This document shows, in pieces, positions 53,946-63,180 of a stretch of 64,000 nucleotides of DNA (within the stretch, counting starts at the first letter, position 1; each line of letters starts with the position of its first letter). Below the pieces are notes generated by a model that worked only from the letters and a program-made list of their open reading frames with translations, searched no databases and had not been told where the DNA came from. This stretch comes from Actinomycetota bacterium (GTDB taxonomy: Bacteria > Actinomycetota > Acidimicrobiia > Acidimicrobiales > Ilumatobacteraceae), in NCBI GenBank assembly GCA_016700055.1, contig CP064997.1, forward strand, positions 310,001-374,000, in the 5' to 3' direction. The position numbers were made by a program, and so were the translations under genes.

Positions 53946-54709
53946 CACCGCAGCCCTGCCAGGTAGTCGACCGCTGTCCACGTCTTGGGGCCGACGACCC
54001 CGTCGACTGCTTGTGGGGTGAAGAAGCGTTGGACGTTCAGCACCGCCGACAGGGTCTGGTTGCCGAGCACCCCGTCGACCGGACCGAGCTGGGTCTGGCC
54101 GGCCTTGTGCTTGAGCACGCCCTGGAGGTAGCGCACGGCGTCACCGGTCGTGCCGAGGCGGACGGTCGGCTTGCCCTGCCAAAACGGCCACAGCGACCAC
54201 AGTCCCCGGTCCGGTGCGAACTCGGGCAGGTCTAGGGCCGGGGCGGCGAGACGCTGGTCGACCGGGGTGGCGTCCGCCCACCGGTCCGGGTGCGTCTCGA
54301 TGTGCAACCAGTCGCCCGACCCGATGGATGAGACGTACCAGCCCTTGCCGGCCTTCCACCGGTTGGCACCCTGGTGTGGGCCCTGCGACCACTTGGCGTA
54401 GTGGTGCACGACCTGGATGCCGAGCTCGGCCGAGCTGTCGACCAGCCAGGGGAGGATGATCTTCTCGACGGTGTTGATGCCGGGGCCGCCGTGGCGGGTG
54501 GCGAGCCCGTGGTCGATCGCTGCACCGAAAGCGTGCGCGGACCAGCGGGTCCCGCCCCGGACCGGCCGCACAAAATACCCGCCGAGCACGGTCCCGCCCC
54601 ACCGCTTCTGCATCTCCTCACGCAGTGCCCGCAGGTTGGGGGACAAGGCGTCGTACGGGGCGCCGGGCGCACCATCAGCCCACTCGAAGTACCTAGTTGC
54701 CACAGTCAT
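53945..54709 (-). CDS. phage endolysin: M15-like peptidase plus peptidoglycan-binding domain
   Basis: 254 aa. The N-terminal part has the D-Ala-D-Ala carboxypeptidase-type zinc residues H59 and D66 (SAHAFGAAID) and H136 (GDWLHIETH), and residues about 175-254 are a PG_binding_1 domain (GDAVRYLQGVL; VDGVLGNQT; DGVVGPKTW). ATG 54709 overlaps the stop of the 50-aa gene upstream (ATGA) and has GAAGG at 9 nt, so it is preferred over ATG 54718. It would cut peptide cross-links at lysis. Confidence 0.82.
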   Translation of the reverse strand: MTVATRYFEWADGAPGAPYDALSPNLRALREEMQKRWGGTVLGGYFVRPVRGGTRWSAHAFGAAIDHGLATRHGGPGINTVEKIILPWLVDSSAELGIQVVHHYAKWSQGPHQGANRWKAGKGWYVSSIGSGDWLHIETHPDRWADATPVDQRLAAPALDLPEFAPDRGLWSLWPFWQGKPTVRLGTTGDAVRYLQGVLKHKAGQTQLGPVDGVLGNQTLSAVLNVQRFFTPQAVDGVVGPKTWTAVDYLAGLR

Positions 54710-54858
54710 CGGCCCCATCCTTCCCGGCGACGTTGACGCCTGGTCTCATTCCGGCGGGTGATCGTCACGATGACCGACACCCAGGCGGCCGCTGCCGCCA
54801 CCCAGCCGAAGGCGACGGCGAACCCGGCGACGAACAGCCGCCGGAAAAACGTGGTCAC
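54706..54858 (-). CDS. 50-aa single-pass membrane protein in the lysis cassette
   Basis: GTG at 54858 shares GTGA with the fibre gene stop and its own TGA overlaps the endolysin ATG, so the frame exactly fills the gap between two phage genes. The product has a short head (VTTFFRRLFV), one transmembrane helix (AGFAVAFGWVAAAAAWVSVI) and a highly basic tail (RRNETRRQRRREGWGR). It may be a second holin or a pinholin regulator; there is no family match from memory. Confidence 0.7.
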   Translation of the reverse strand: MTTFFRRLFVAGFAVAFGWVAAAAAWVSVIVTITRRNETRRQRRREGWGR

Positions 54859-57407
54859 CCGGTCCACGCCGACCACGCCGACGTTCCGTTGGAGCTGGCT
54901 GTGGCGAGCACCCGGTACTCGAACGCGACGCCGGACGACACCGCCCAGTCGACATAGGTGGCGTCGACGGCGACGCCGGTGGCGATGCGCACCCCGTCGT
55001 CGCCCACGGTGCGCTCACCGGTTCGGGTGCCGCCGGACGCCACCCGAACGTAAACATCGTTGGTCGACACGGAAGCGAACTCCGGCGATGGCGAGATCTC
55101 CATGTTGTCGATCGCCACCTTGCCCACCTCGCCGTCCTTGAAGGCGATCGACCGACCCGGTGTGGTGATCCCGGTCACCGTGTAAGCACCGACCAGCGAC
55201 ACCGTCCCTCCCGGAGTCGACGACTGATAGACGGTCAAGGTGTTCAGCCCACCCCACTCCAGGCGGAACCGGCCAGAAGACGTGTCGACCAGCCCGAGGT
55301 TCGTCACGTTCGTCACCGAGCCGCCGACCGTCTTGTAAATGTTCCAGGTCCCGAACGCGGCCGACCGTTGCAGCCGAACAAAGTTCGACGCCGACGCCCA
55401 GCCGACGGCCACGTAGAACGCGTCGTTAGAGGCGTCGCCGTCGAACACGTAGTCGAACTCGACAGCGTGCACGTACGACCAGGTGTCCACCAAGACACGG
55501 GCGACGCCGCCGGACAGAGCCGTCACCTCCAGGGCGTTGGACTGCACCCCCCAGGTGCCGGCATCGGCGGTCCAGAAGCCCTCACCGGAGATGTCGGTCG
55601 AGTTCGACCGGGTAAAGGAGTCGGTCCAATCAGTGGCACCGTTGTCGATCGCCACCGAGATGCTGCCGCCGGATGCTGTCACCGTCAGGATCGGGGTGGT
55701 CGGCGGTGTGAACGAGACGGAGAAGGTGTTCGTATCGGCGGCGCCGGCCAGCCCATCGTCGCCCCGCGTCTGAACCGACACCTTGTACGACGTCGAGTCC
55801 GCCATCTCGACCGAGCTGAAGGTGTGCGACGTCGCCGTCGACGTCACCCACCCCGAGTCGGCGAGCATCACGTCACCGGACGTGTAGAGGATCGCCCGGT
55901 ACGCCGCCTGCTCGGACACGGCCCAGGTGACGGTGAGCGTGGACCCGGCGACCGTGCCACCGTCCGCCGGTGAGGAAATCGTCGGGGTCGCCGCCGCCGA
56001 GTAGGTGAGCGTCAGGGTCGACGAGTACCCGGACTCCGCGAGGTCGGCATCCCTCGTGGCAACCGAGTAGGCAATGCTGTCCCCGTCAGCCACCGTGGCG
56101 GCAGTGATCGACACCACCGTAGACAACGACGTGACCCAGCCCTCGGTGGTCCAGGTGGTGCCGTTCCACCACTGGTTCGCCCCGCCGTTGACCGAACGTC
56201 GCAGCTTGTACGAATGCTGGGCATCGCCGTCGGGGTCATTGTGCTGCCATGTCAGGTTGTGGGCGCTGGCTTCGTCAAACGCCCCCGATGTCGTGACCCA
56301 CGTCGGCGTCGTCGGCGACCGGTTCGCACCGACCAGCTCATGCTTCACCGCCGCGGAGGACGACCACACCACCGACCGCTTCGACAACGCATTGTTGCAT
56401 CGCTCCGACGACACGTACGGGTGCACAACCGTGGTCGCCTCAACCGTCTGCCACGCCCCCCACGTCCCGGCCGCCCGGGTGTACATCAAGCTGGATATGT
56501 CGTCGGCCGTCTGCCCCGAGGCGAACAGCCACACATTGGCGCTGTTCGAAGTCAGGCACAAACTGTCGACATCCCCGCCGGACAACGCTGTCGGTGTGCG
56601 GGTCGTCGTCTTGGTGTCGCCGGCGTTGCGCTCGTAGACAACGATGGTCGAGTCGGTGGCGTCCTGGGCGGCAACGACAAAACGGGACCCGTCGAACACC
56701 CCGGCGATCGGGCCGGCGGTGTCCACGGTCACGTCAACGACTGTGGATGACGCCGACGCGTAACCCGAACCGGTCCACGTGAATCGACCCATCACGAGAT
56801 CGTCGGTGTCCCGGACATAGGCCACCCACAAGTGAGGCGACGACGTCGCCGTCTTGCCGTCACCGGTGTGGGCGAAGTCGAGCACCAGCGGTGACAGCAA
56901 CGTCATGGAGTCAAAAGCGTTGGAGGAGTAGAGCGAGCTAACGGTTTGGAGCGTGTATCGGTTGATCTGGTGGACGTGCATCCAGCAGGTTCCGCCCCCG
57001 GAGTTCCAGCCGGTCGCCTGAATCGACCAGCTGGGCAGCGTTGGATGCTTGAACACCACCACCGCCGTCGTCGTCGCCGCCGTGGCTATTGGGCGGTTGT
57101 ATGTCCACGACGACGACGACGTGATCGACTGGTTCACCCACAGCCTGGCGTCGTCGTTCTCGTCGACCAGCGACACCCAGGCGTTGTCGTCCATGTCGAT
57201 GAACAAGCACCACTGCTTGATCGCCCCGGTGATTTTCGGTGTCGCCAATGTCCACGACCCGCCGGAGTTGTCCGAATAGGAGAACCGCAGGTCGGTGGCA
57301 TTCCGGTGAGCAACCCAGATCCGCCCCGACGACGTCCGGGCGACGTGACGCTGCCCCGAGAAGTTGGTCGGCAGGGTCGGAGAGGATGCAACCGTCGTCA
57401 CCGTCAT
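54855..57407 (-). CDS. large phage minor tail/fibre protein
   Basis: 850 aa, unusually rich in Ser, Thr and Ala. Residues 1-340 look like a sialidase-type beta-propeller (repeats of SYSDNSGGSW, GVFDGSRFVVAAQD), about 340-560 contain fibronectin-III-like repeats (PTTPTWVTTSGAF, ATPTISSPADGG), and about 580-740 a concanavalin/laminin-G-like lectin domain (DSFTRSNSTDISGEGFW). It probably forms the receptor-binding tip or side fibre. The C-terminal Fn3-like end is normal. ATG is two bases after the hub gene stop. Confidence 0.72.
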   Translation of the reverse strand: MTVTTVASSPTLPTNFSGQRHVARTSSGRIWVAHRNATDLRFSYSDNSGGSWTLATPKITGAIKQWCLFIDMDDNAWVSLVDENDDARLWVNQSITSSSSWTYNRPIATAATTTAVVVFKHPTLPSWSIQATGWNSGGGTCWMHVHQINRYTLQTVSSLYSSNAFDSMTLLSPLVLDFAHTGDGKTATSSPHLWVAYVRDTDDLVMGRFTWTGSGYASASSTVVDVTVDTAGPIAGVFDGSRFVVAAQDATDSTIVVYERNAGDTKTTTRTPTALSGGDVDSLCLTSNSANVWLFASGQTADDISSLMYTRAAGTWGAWQTVEATTVVHPYVSSERCNNALSKRSVVWSSSAAVKHELVGANRSPTTPTWVTTSGAFDEASAHNLTWQHNDPDGDAQHSYKLRRSVNGGANQWWNGTTWTTEGWVTSLSTVVSITAATVADGDSIAYSVATRDADLAESGYSSTLTLTYSAAATPTISSPADGGTVAGSTLTVTWAVSEQAAYRAILYTSGDVMLADSGWVTSTATSHTFSSVEMADSTSYKVSVQTRGDDGLAGAADTNTFSVSFTPPTTPILTVTASGGSISVAIDNGATDWTDSFTRSNSTDISGEGFWTADAGTWGVQSNALEVTALSGGVARVLVDTWSYVHAVEFDYVFDGDASNDAFYVAVGWASASNFVRLQRSAAFGTWNIYKTVGGSVTNVTNLGLVDTSSGRFRLEWGGLNTLTVYQSSTPGGTVSLVGAYTVTGITTPGRSIAFKDGEVGKVAIDNMEISPSPEFASVSTNDVYVRVASGGTRTGERTVGDDGVRIATGVAVDATYVDWAVSSGVAFEYRVLATASSNGTSAWSAWTG

Positions 57408-57408
57408 G

Positions 57409-58680
57409 TCAGCTCACCTTCACTGCCGAGTAACCGCTGCCGCGGGGCACCAGGAGCACGATGTCCCCGTTCGCCAGCGTGGCCGTCGACTTGTTCGTCC
57501 TCAGGTTTGCGACGTCGCCGGCCGGGCGCACCGTCCCAGTTGTGGCATCCACGACCTCACCCCAGGTGATTCGGGGCCGCTCACGTTCGGGCAGCGTCGG
57601 CAGCCACCCGGCGACGAGCTCCAGGTCGTGCGACTCGACGCCGAGTCGCCACCGCACCACGGTCATCGTGGCATCGACCGGGACCGCAGCGTCGACGTAG
57701 CGGACCGGGGTGGCGTGCCACAGGCCGGGCAACGGCGACGCCACTGCCCGAATAACCATCGTCTGCGCCCTGTCGGCGGCGACGATGGCGTCACCGAGCG
57801 CCTGGAGGGCCGTCTGGTCGGCGACTGCCAGGCGCACCACCTTGCGCACCACCCGGCCACCACGCTCGGAGATCGACGACGGCCCGTCAAATGCATTGGC
57901 CACGACGTACAGGCCGGCACCCTCAACCGGGGCATCACCGGCAGGCGCCTCGGCCACGAACGTCCACTGGTTCGGAGACGACCACATGTCATGGACGACG
58001 GTGCGATCCTCACCCACCACCGGCACATCGGCGTCGGCGTCAATGGTCAAAACCGGCGTGCGAGTGGCAACGACGGGCACCGGGTCCGACCGAAAGGTCC
58101 CGTCCCGGTCACACCACAACGGCTCGTAACCGACCTGGGCGAGCAGGTCGTTCACGATCCTGAGCACCGTGTTCGACTCGTCCAACGGCCACGACCACTC
58201 GGTGCACGCCGTCAACACCGATACCGGCGACAGGTTCACCGTGGCGCCCGGCACTTGGGCGACGATGAGGTCCGCCACCTTTGTCAGCACATAATCGGAC
58301 GTGGTGACCTGCATTGCTGCGCCGGCCGGAGTGTCAAGCACCGCCGTCAGGTCCGACCCCTGCACCTGCCAAGTGGGCGGCGTCTCGGCGATCACCCGCT
58401 CCGGCGTGTCGAGCACGAAGACACCCAGGTCCCATGACTCCGAGGCGCCGGTGGCATCGGTGACCGTGACGTTCGGGCGCACCCGGGCGGTACCCCAGTC
58501 GAGCTCGCGAGTAACGGCGAACGACACCGTGGCGCCGATGGTGCGCTCGGCATCCATGTCGACCGACAACGATTCGGCGACCAGGTCGTCGTCGAGCGAC
58601 ATCACCCACGCCCCAGTCGAGTCGAGCAGGTCCAAGCCGTAGTCGACCTGCAGCCACGGGGAGCCGTAGTCGACCGCCAC
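57409..58680 (-). CDS. phage tail hub/minor tail protein (Gp37-like)
   Basis: 423 aa from GTG 58680, one base after the preceding stop. LQVDYGLDLLDSTGAWVMSL and LGVFVLDTPERVIAET are typical of actinophage minor tail proteins that form the hub below the tape measure. The 17 extra codons upstream overlap the neighbour and are not used. The C-terminus (VANLRTNKSTATLANGDIVL) may contact the fibre. Confidence 0.7.
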   Translation of the reverse strand: MAVDYGSPWLQVDYGLDLLDSTGAWVMSLDDDLVAESLSVDMDAERTIGATVSFAVTRELDWGTARVRPNVTVTDATGASESWDLGVFVLDTPERVIAETPPTWQVQGSDLTAVLDTPAGAAMQVTTSDYVLTKVADLIVAQVPGATVNLSPVSVLTACTEWSWPLDESNTVLRIVNDLLAQVGYEPLWCDRDGTFRSDPVPVVATRTPVLTIDADADVPVVGEDRTVVHDMWSSPNQWTFVAEAPAGDAPVEGAGLYVVANAFDGPSSISERGGRVVRKVVRLAVADQTALQALGDAIVAADRAQTMVIRAVASPLPGLWHATPVRYVDAAVPVDATMTVVRWRLGVESHDLELVAGWLPTLPERERPRITWGEVVDATTGTVRPAGDVANLRTNKSTATLANGDIVLLVPRGSGYSAVKVS

Positions 58681-58681
58681 C

Positions 58682-59062
58682 TCACACCACCTCCGACCAG
58701 GTGATCGAGGTGAACGTGAACGCGACGTCACGCATCACCTGCACCGCCCGCTCCGGGGTGCCCTGCACGTCGGAGATCAGCCCCCACTCCCGGAACCCGC
58801 GGCCATCGCGCATCAGCACCGCCACCCCAGCGAACGTGGTCTTAAGGGTCCGCCAGTCGGCGATCGCCACCTTCGGCGCCCCCACGGTGACGCTGACCGT
58901 CGAACCCGGACGGCTGATTATCCGCTTCACCCCGCCAGCGAAGCGGCGCACCTCGGCGGAGACAGTGAACGACTCCGGCCAGGTGGCCTGGCGGATCGTC
59001 AAGTGCGTGTCGGGGTCGCTGGCCAGGTTGAGCCAAATGCGGTCGAGGGTGACGGTCGCCAT
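58682..59062 (-). CDS. small phage tail protein, probable distal tail component
   Basis: 126 aa beta-rich protein (VTLDRIWLNLASDPDTHLTI; SVTVGAPKVAIADW) between tape measure and hub, the position of Dit. It is much shorter than typical Dit proteins, so it may be the N-terminal ring-forming domain alone. ATG shares a base with the tape measure stop (TGATG). Confidence 0.6.
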   Translation of the reverse strand: MATVTLDRIWLNLASDPDTHLTIRQATWPESFTVSAEVRRFAGGVKRIISRPGSTVSVTVGAPKVAIADWRTLKTTFAGVAVLMRDGRGFREWGLISDVQGTPERAVQVMRDVAFTFTSITWSEVV

Positions 59063-62022
59063 CAGCGGGCCCTCTCCATCCGGCGCATCTCCCGGGCGAA
59101 CGCCCGGGCTGCAGCCTCACCGAACTCGACCGGATCCAAAGTGCCAACGCCTTGACGGTGAGTGGGCAGGATCGTCTCACCGCCGTGGACGAGCGCCACC
59201 TGGCGGGACCCGATCGGGCCGGGAACGACACCGCCGGCATCGAAGCCGGATTTGGCCCATGCCGCTTCAATGCCGGCCAGGTCATCCCATGTGCGCTGGT
59301 AGGAGCCGGCGAAGTAGCGCAGCCAGTCGAGGCCCTTGCCGCCGTTGACCTTCTTGGCGAGCTTGGCGGCGGCGACGATGGCGGCCGCCAGTTCGCCGTC
59401 GGACGCTCCAGACTCGTCGAGCTGGCGGACACGGGCAATCGCAGCGTCTAGCTGGTTGCGGGCGTCGAGCTGCTCCTCAGCGGTCGACGACGGCGCGTCC
59501 GGGTTGGCGGCGTTAGCCTCGTCAAGCTCGCCCTGTGCGGCCTTGAGGTCCTTGTACGCCTGAATCAGCGCACGGACCTGCCCCTCGGTCAGGCCGGCAG
59601 CGGCCCCGAGGGCGGCGAACGTCGCCTCCCCCTCGGGGCCCTGGTCGATCAGGTCCTGCGACGACTCGAGCAGGTCCAAGTTGGCGTCGCGGACCCGGCG
59701 CTCGGCGTCCTCGACCCGCTCCTGGGCGTCGGCGAGATCCTCCTGCGCCTCGGTGTAGTCCTCGGTGCCCGGCGTCGCCCCGGCTAGCGCACGCTGGGCG
59801 TCGACGAGACGACGCCGGGCATCAGCGAGCGTATCGTTGGCGTCGCTGACGCCCTCCTGGAGCCGCTCCTGGTGCCGCTCGTCGTCGATCGAGTCCCACA
59901 GACCGTCGAAGATTGACTTGGCACCATCAACGAGATCCTCGGCTTCCTCGATGGACGAGGTGACGAGGTCTGCCATCGCCTGCCGCACGGTCGGTGCGCC
60001 CGCTTCGATGCCGACGGCGATGCCCTCGGCCAGCGGCTCGCCGATCCGTTCGGCCGACTCCTTCGATGGTGACCGAATCCGGGCCACGTTCACGCCACGG
60101 TCGAGCAGGCGGCGCACGACTGCTGCCATCTCGTTCTCGGCGATGATCCTGTTCACCCGGATGCCGGCGGCGATGCCGTCCATCAACCCTTTACCGATCG
60201 CCTGGCCGGCAGGCTCGGCCTGATGCATCTGGGCTTCCAACGTGGCGACGATCCCGTCGAGCGCCTGGGCGACCGGAGATCCAGGAGCGATGTTCTGCGA
60301 CAGCTCGCGGATCTTGTCGATGTAAAGCTGGATGCCATCCTTGGTGTCGAGCGACGCCCCGGTCATCTCCACCTGAGCGGCGGCGGCGTCCAAGATCGAG
60401 TCCCGAGTGGATTCCAGCTCGTCACGCAGCTCGCCGGCCGTCATTTTGGCATCGTCTGACGCCGCCGCCTGCTCGGCGAGCGAGGCGTTGTATTCGCTCA
60501 CCGCTTCGGTGGCGGCGAACATCGCATCCTCGGCGCTGACCAAGGCGGCGACGCTGTCGACGATCGCGGTGTAGATGTCCCGCTGCGCCTGCTCCTGCCC
60601 CTCAATCGCCTGGGTCAGCTCGTCAGCGGCATGAGCAGCCTCAGCCGAGGTGAGCCCGTACTTGACGGTGGCATCGGTGACGCTGCCGAGCTGGCCACCA
60701 AGGTCCTCCGCAGCGCCTTGCGTGCCCGCCATCGTCGCCTCGTACTGCTGCTGCGCTGCGGCGTTGCTGCCGACGATCTCGCGCAGCAGCTCCAGCGTGA
60801 TGCCAGTCTCCTCCAGCCCGGCCCGGAACGCGGCATCCGACTCGGCGAGCTCCAGCAGGCGGGCCTGCAGCTCAGCCGTAGGCGCAGTCATCTTCACCAG
60901 CTCCTCGGCCGAGTAGCCAGCAGCGTCGCCCAACGTGAAGATCTCGTCTGCGAAGCCTGGCTGGAACCTGCTGAGCGCGTCGACGCTGTCGAGGATGGAC
61001 GCTTTGAACTCGTCGTCCATCATCGACGCCAGCTCTCGGATTTGCTTCTCGGCTTCCCCCGCGTGGAGCTCATAGAGGACCAACGCCCCCGTGAGCACCC
61101 CTAGGCCCGCTGCAGCCGTCTTCCCGGACACGCCTATCTTGCCCAGGACCCCCTCCAACGCCTTCGCCTGGGTCACCACTGCCCGGATCGGCCCCTGGAA
61201 GGCGATCAGTCCGGCCAGGGCCACCACGGCGGTCTGCACCGGTGCGGGCAGCTTGCCGAACACCCCCGCCAACGCCCCGGCGACTTCAACGACCCGGGTG
61301 TAGACGGGGAGCAGCACCTCACCGAACGACGCTGCAGCGTCCTCAGCGGACGCTGCGGCGATTGCCTGGGCGCCTGCCGCCGTGGTGGACTCGCGGGCGA
61401 ATTGACCCTGCGCCCCCGCCGACCGCTCGGTGATGAGCGCCAACGTCGCCTGCGCCCGCCCGTTGGCGTCGAGCGCCCCCACACCGTCGTACAGGCCCAG
61501 CTCCAACGCCTTCTGCTTGACAGCCGCCTCGTTGAGGCTGATGCCGTAGCGCTCGATCGGGTCCCGCTCGCCGCGCAGGGCGGCGCCGAGCGCCTGCACC
61601 GCCGCCTCCGGCTTGCCGCCGAACGTGGCGGCCAGATCGGCGCCGAGCTGGGCGAGCTCGACCGACGTGGATGCCGCCTCTTCGGCGGTGAACCCCATGC
61701 CTTGCAGTAACGCCCCGATCTGGGCGGTCAGCTCGCGGGCGGCCGACGCCGAGATGCCGAACGACTGGGCGGACGTGTCGGCGAACTCCTTGACCGCCCG
61801 CCCAGCCGAGCCGAACACCGCCTCGGTTGCCCCGACCGCCTGCTGCAGCCGGTTGGCGGCGTTGATCGACTTGGCGACGCCGGCGGTGAAGGCGGCCGCA
61901 GCGAACGCCTGGGCGAACGCCCCGGCGACCTGCTGGCCGGCCGACTTGCCCTCCTTGGTCAGCTCGGAGCGGAACTTCTTGTAGTCGCCCTTGATCTCGA
62001 CGTACGCCTCGGCAATCTTCAT
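59062..62022 (-). CDS. phage tape measure protein
   Basis: 986 aa. The N-terminal region (about 20-230) has the tape-measure pattern (FRSELTKEGKSAGQQVAGAF; SINAANRLQQAVGATEAVF), then hydrophobic segments (LPAPVQTAVVALAGLIAF; GLGVLTGALVLYEL), and about 690-840 an Ala/Asp/Glu-rich coiled coil. At about 0.15 nm per residue it predicts a tail near 150 nm, typical of a siphovirus. It follows the chaperone frame by one base. Confidence 0.88.
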   Translation of the reverse strand: MKIAEAYVEIKGDYKKFRSELTKEGKSAGQQVAGAFAQAFAAAAFTAGVAKSINAANRLQQAVGATEAVFGSAGRAVKEFADTSAQSFGISASAARELTAQIGALLQGMGFTAEEAASTSVELAQLGADLAATFGGKPEAAVQALGAALRGERDPIERYGISLNEAAVKQKALELGLYDGVGALDANGRAQATLALITERSAGAQGQFARESTTAAGAQAIAAASAEDAAASFGEVLLPVYTRVVEVAGALAGVFGKLPAPVQTAVVALAGLIAFQGPIRAVVTQAKALEGVLGKIGVSGKTAAAGLGVLTGALVLYELHAGEAEKQIRELASMMDDEFKASILDSVDALSRFQPGFADEIFTLGDAAGYSAEELVKMTAPTAELQARLLELAESDAAFRAGLEETGITLELLREIVGSNAAAQQQYEATMAGTQGAAEDLGGQLGSVTDATVKYGLTSAEAAHAADELTQAIEGQEQAQRDIYTAIVDSVAALVSAEDAMFAATEAVSEYNASLAEQAAASDDAKMTAGELRDELESTRDSILDAAAAQVEMTGASLDTKDGIQLYIDKIRELSQNIAPGSPVAQALDGIVATLEAQMHQAEPAGQAIGKGLMDGIAAGIRVNRIIAENEMAAVVRRLLDRGVNVARIRSPSKESAERIGEPLAEGIAVGIEAGAPTVRQAMADLVTSSIEEAEDLVDGAKSIFDGLWDSIDDERHQERLQEGVSDANDTLADARRRLVDAQRALAGATPGTEDYTEAQEDLADAQERVEDAERRVRDANLDLLESSQDLIDQGPEGEATFAALGAAAGLTEGQVRALIQAYKDLKAAQGELDEANAANPDAPSSTAEEQLDARNQLDAAIARVRQLDESGASDGELAAAIVAAAKLAKKVNGGKGLDWLRYFAGSYQRTWDDLAGIEAAWAKSGFDAGGVVPGPIGSRQVALVHGGETILPTHRQGVGTLDPVEFGEAAARAFAREMRRMERAR

Positions 62023-62023
62023 A

Positions 62024-62374
62024 TCAACCCACCTCGAACCCCGCTGCCGCTACAGCGGACTGACGGCGGCGCTCGATTTCGACGCGGGCCGCCTCGTCGC
62101 CGAGCGCAGCGTCGATGCGCAGGCGCGACTCCTCGGTCACCCCGCCGACGAGGGTGTCGTAGATGAAGTCGAAGGCGCGCCAGGCAGGCATCAGCTCGAC
62201 CGGGTTGTCCCAGCCGGCTCGGGCTTGGAGGTCCGCCCAGTGCTCCGCCGCCCACGCGAGGAGCGCGCGGGCGGCAACGTAGGGCGGGTGGTGATCTGCT
62301 CCGTGATCCAGGACGCCAGCTCGATGATGACCGGCGACTCGGTCGACGGGATGGTGAGCAGCACCCGGTCCCAA
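62024..62374 (-). CDS. tail assembly chaperone, -1 frame extension (lambda gpT-like)
   Basis: The downstream frame is offset -1 from the first and has coding character from about 62295 (YVAARALLAWAAEHWADLQA; ELMPAWRAFDFIYDTLVGG) to the stop at 62024, one base before the tape measure ATG. It has no credible start codon of its own, so it is expected as a ribosomal-frameshift fusion with the upstream frame; the exact shift site lies between 62374 and about 62295. Confidence 0.65.
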   Translation of the reverse strand: MGPGAAHHPVDRVAGHHRAGVLDHGADHHPPYVAARALLAWAAEHWADLQARAGWDNPVELMPAWRAFDFIYDTLVGGVTEESRLRIDAALGDEAARVEIERRRQSAVAAAGFEVG

Positions 62375-62601
62375 GACAACCGGTCCTTGTCGGGAAGCAT
62401 CCGGCGGATGAACCTGGCGAGGATGCGGACCGACTGCTGCTCGTTGTCGGGTGTCGGCTCGGGGGCGTCCATCAGCTCGAACACGTCACCTAGCGACGGG
62501 TCGGGAAGCACGGTGAACCGCTCCCCGCCGAGGTCGAAGGTGATCGGGTCCCGCTCGACGTGGTAGGCCCGCCGAGCCGCATCGAAGCTTCGATGCGGCA
62601 T
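62191..62601 (-). CDS. tail assembly chaperone, upstream frame (lambda gpG-like)
   Basis: 136 aa: FDLGGERFTVLPDPSLGDVF ... ILARFIRRMLPDKDRL, typical of phage tail assembly chaperones located between major tail protein and tape measure. The meaningful sequence ends about residue 105; beyond that it turns Arg/Ser-rich because the second frame is the coding one. Its ATG lies at the edge of a 24-bp palindrome. Confidence 0.72.
   Translation of the reverse strand: MPHRSFDAARRAYHVERDPITFDLGGERFTVLPDPSLGDVFELMDAPEPTPDNEQQSVRILARFIRRMLPDKDRLSWDRVLLTIPSTESPVIIELASWITEQITTRPTLPPARSSRGRRSTGRTSKPEPAGTTRSS
62576..62599. repeat. 24-bp perfect palindrome at the chaperone start codon
   Basis: The two 12-base halves (GCCGCATCGAAG and CTTCGATGCGGC) are exact complements. 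On the minus-strand mRNA it forms a 10-bp stem with loop AGCU, and the G of the ATG at 62601-62599 is within the stem. It covers codons 2-9 of the chaperone. It could damp initiation or end part of the transcripts reading out of the major tail gene. Confidence 0.7.
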
Positions 62602-62614
62602 CGCCCGGGCCCGG

Positions 62615-63169
62615 TCAGACTCGGCCGGACGAGTTGGGGAACACCTTGACGGCGGCGGTGGTGGAGTCCGGCTTGGCGCACGCCATCGTCACCGCGATGC
62701 CGGTCTTCTGTGGTGCCTTGCGGCGGGCCATCGCCACTGTGCCCTGCGGCTTGCACTGGCGGAACACCCAACGCCGGTTGGTGGCGTCTGGGGAGTCCGT
62801 CGAGTCCCACACGAGCATCACCGCGGTGAGCGAGTCGGGGAACTCGAACGACGAGGCGTCGTCGGCTCGAGCGGCGCCGGAGCCCATCGCCAAGGCGAGG
62901 CGGGCGGCAGTGGCCTCCACCATGGTGAACGTCACCGTGGTGGTGCGCTTCGTCATCAGCTGGTCGATCGGGTCCAGCTCCTCGGCGACCTCGATGTCCT
63001 CGACCGTCAAGTCGGTCGACACTTCGGTGCCTTCCTCGGTGTAGCCGATCACCTTCCACGCCGACGGCAACGCCGCCGAGCATGAGGTGGGTTCGGTGGT
63101 GCCGAGGGGGGCGTAGTAGAGCCGGCCCGGACCGAGGGTCACGTTGCCGGGGGTGCCACCTGCTGCCAT
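62615..63169 (-). CDS. phage major tail protein
   Basis: 184 aa: NVTLGPGRLYYAPLGTTEPT, GYTEEGTEVSTDLTVEDIEV, LMTKRTTTVTFTMVEATAAR, typical of siphovirus tail-tube proteins. A strong AGGAGGAGC precedes ATG 63169, in keeping with high expression. It lies upstream of the chaperones as in most tailed phages. Confidence 0.78.
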   Translation of the reverse strand: MAAGGTPGNVTLGPGRLYYAPLGTTEPTSCSAALPSAWKVIGYTEEGTEVSTDLTVEDIEVAEELDPIDQLMTKRTTTVTFTMVEATAARLALAMGSGAARADDASSFEFPDSLTAVMLVWDSTDSPDATNRRWVFRQCKPQGTVAMARRKAPQKTGIAVTMACAKPDSTTAAVKVFPNSSGRV

Positions 63170-63180
63170 TGCTGCTCCTC

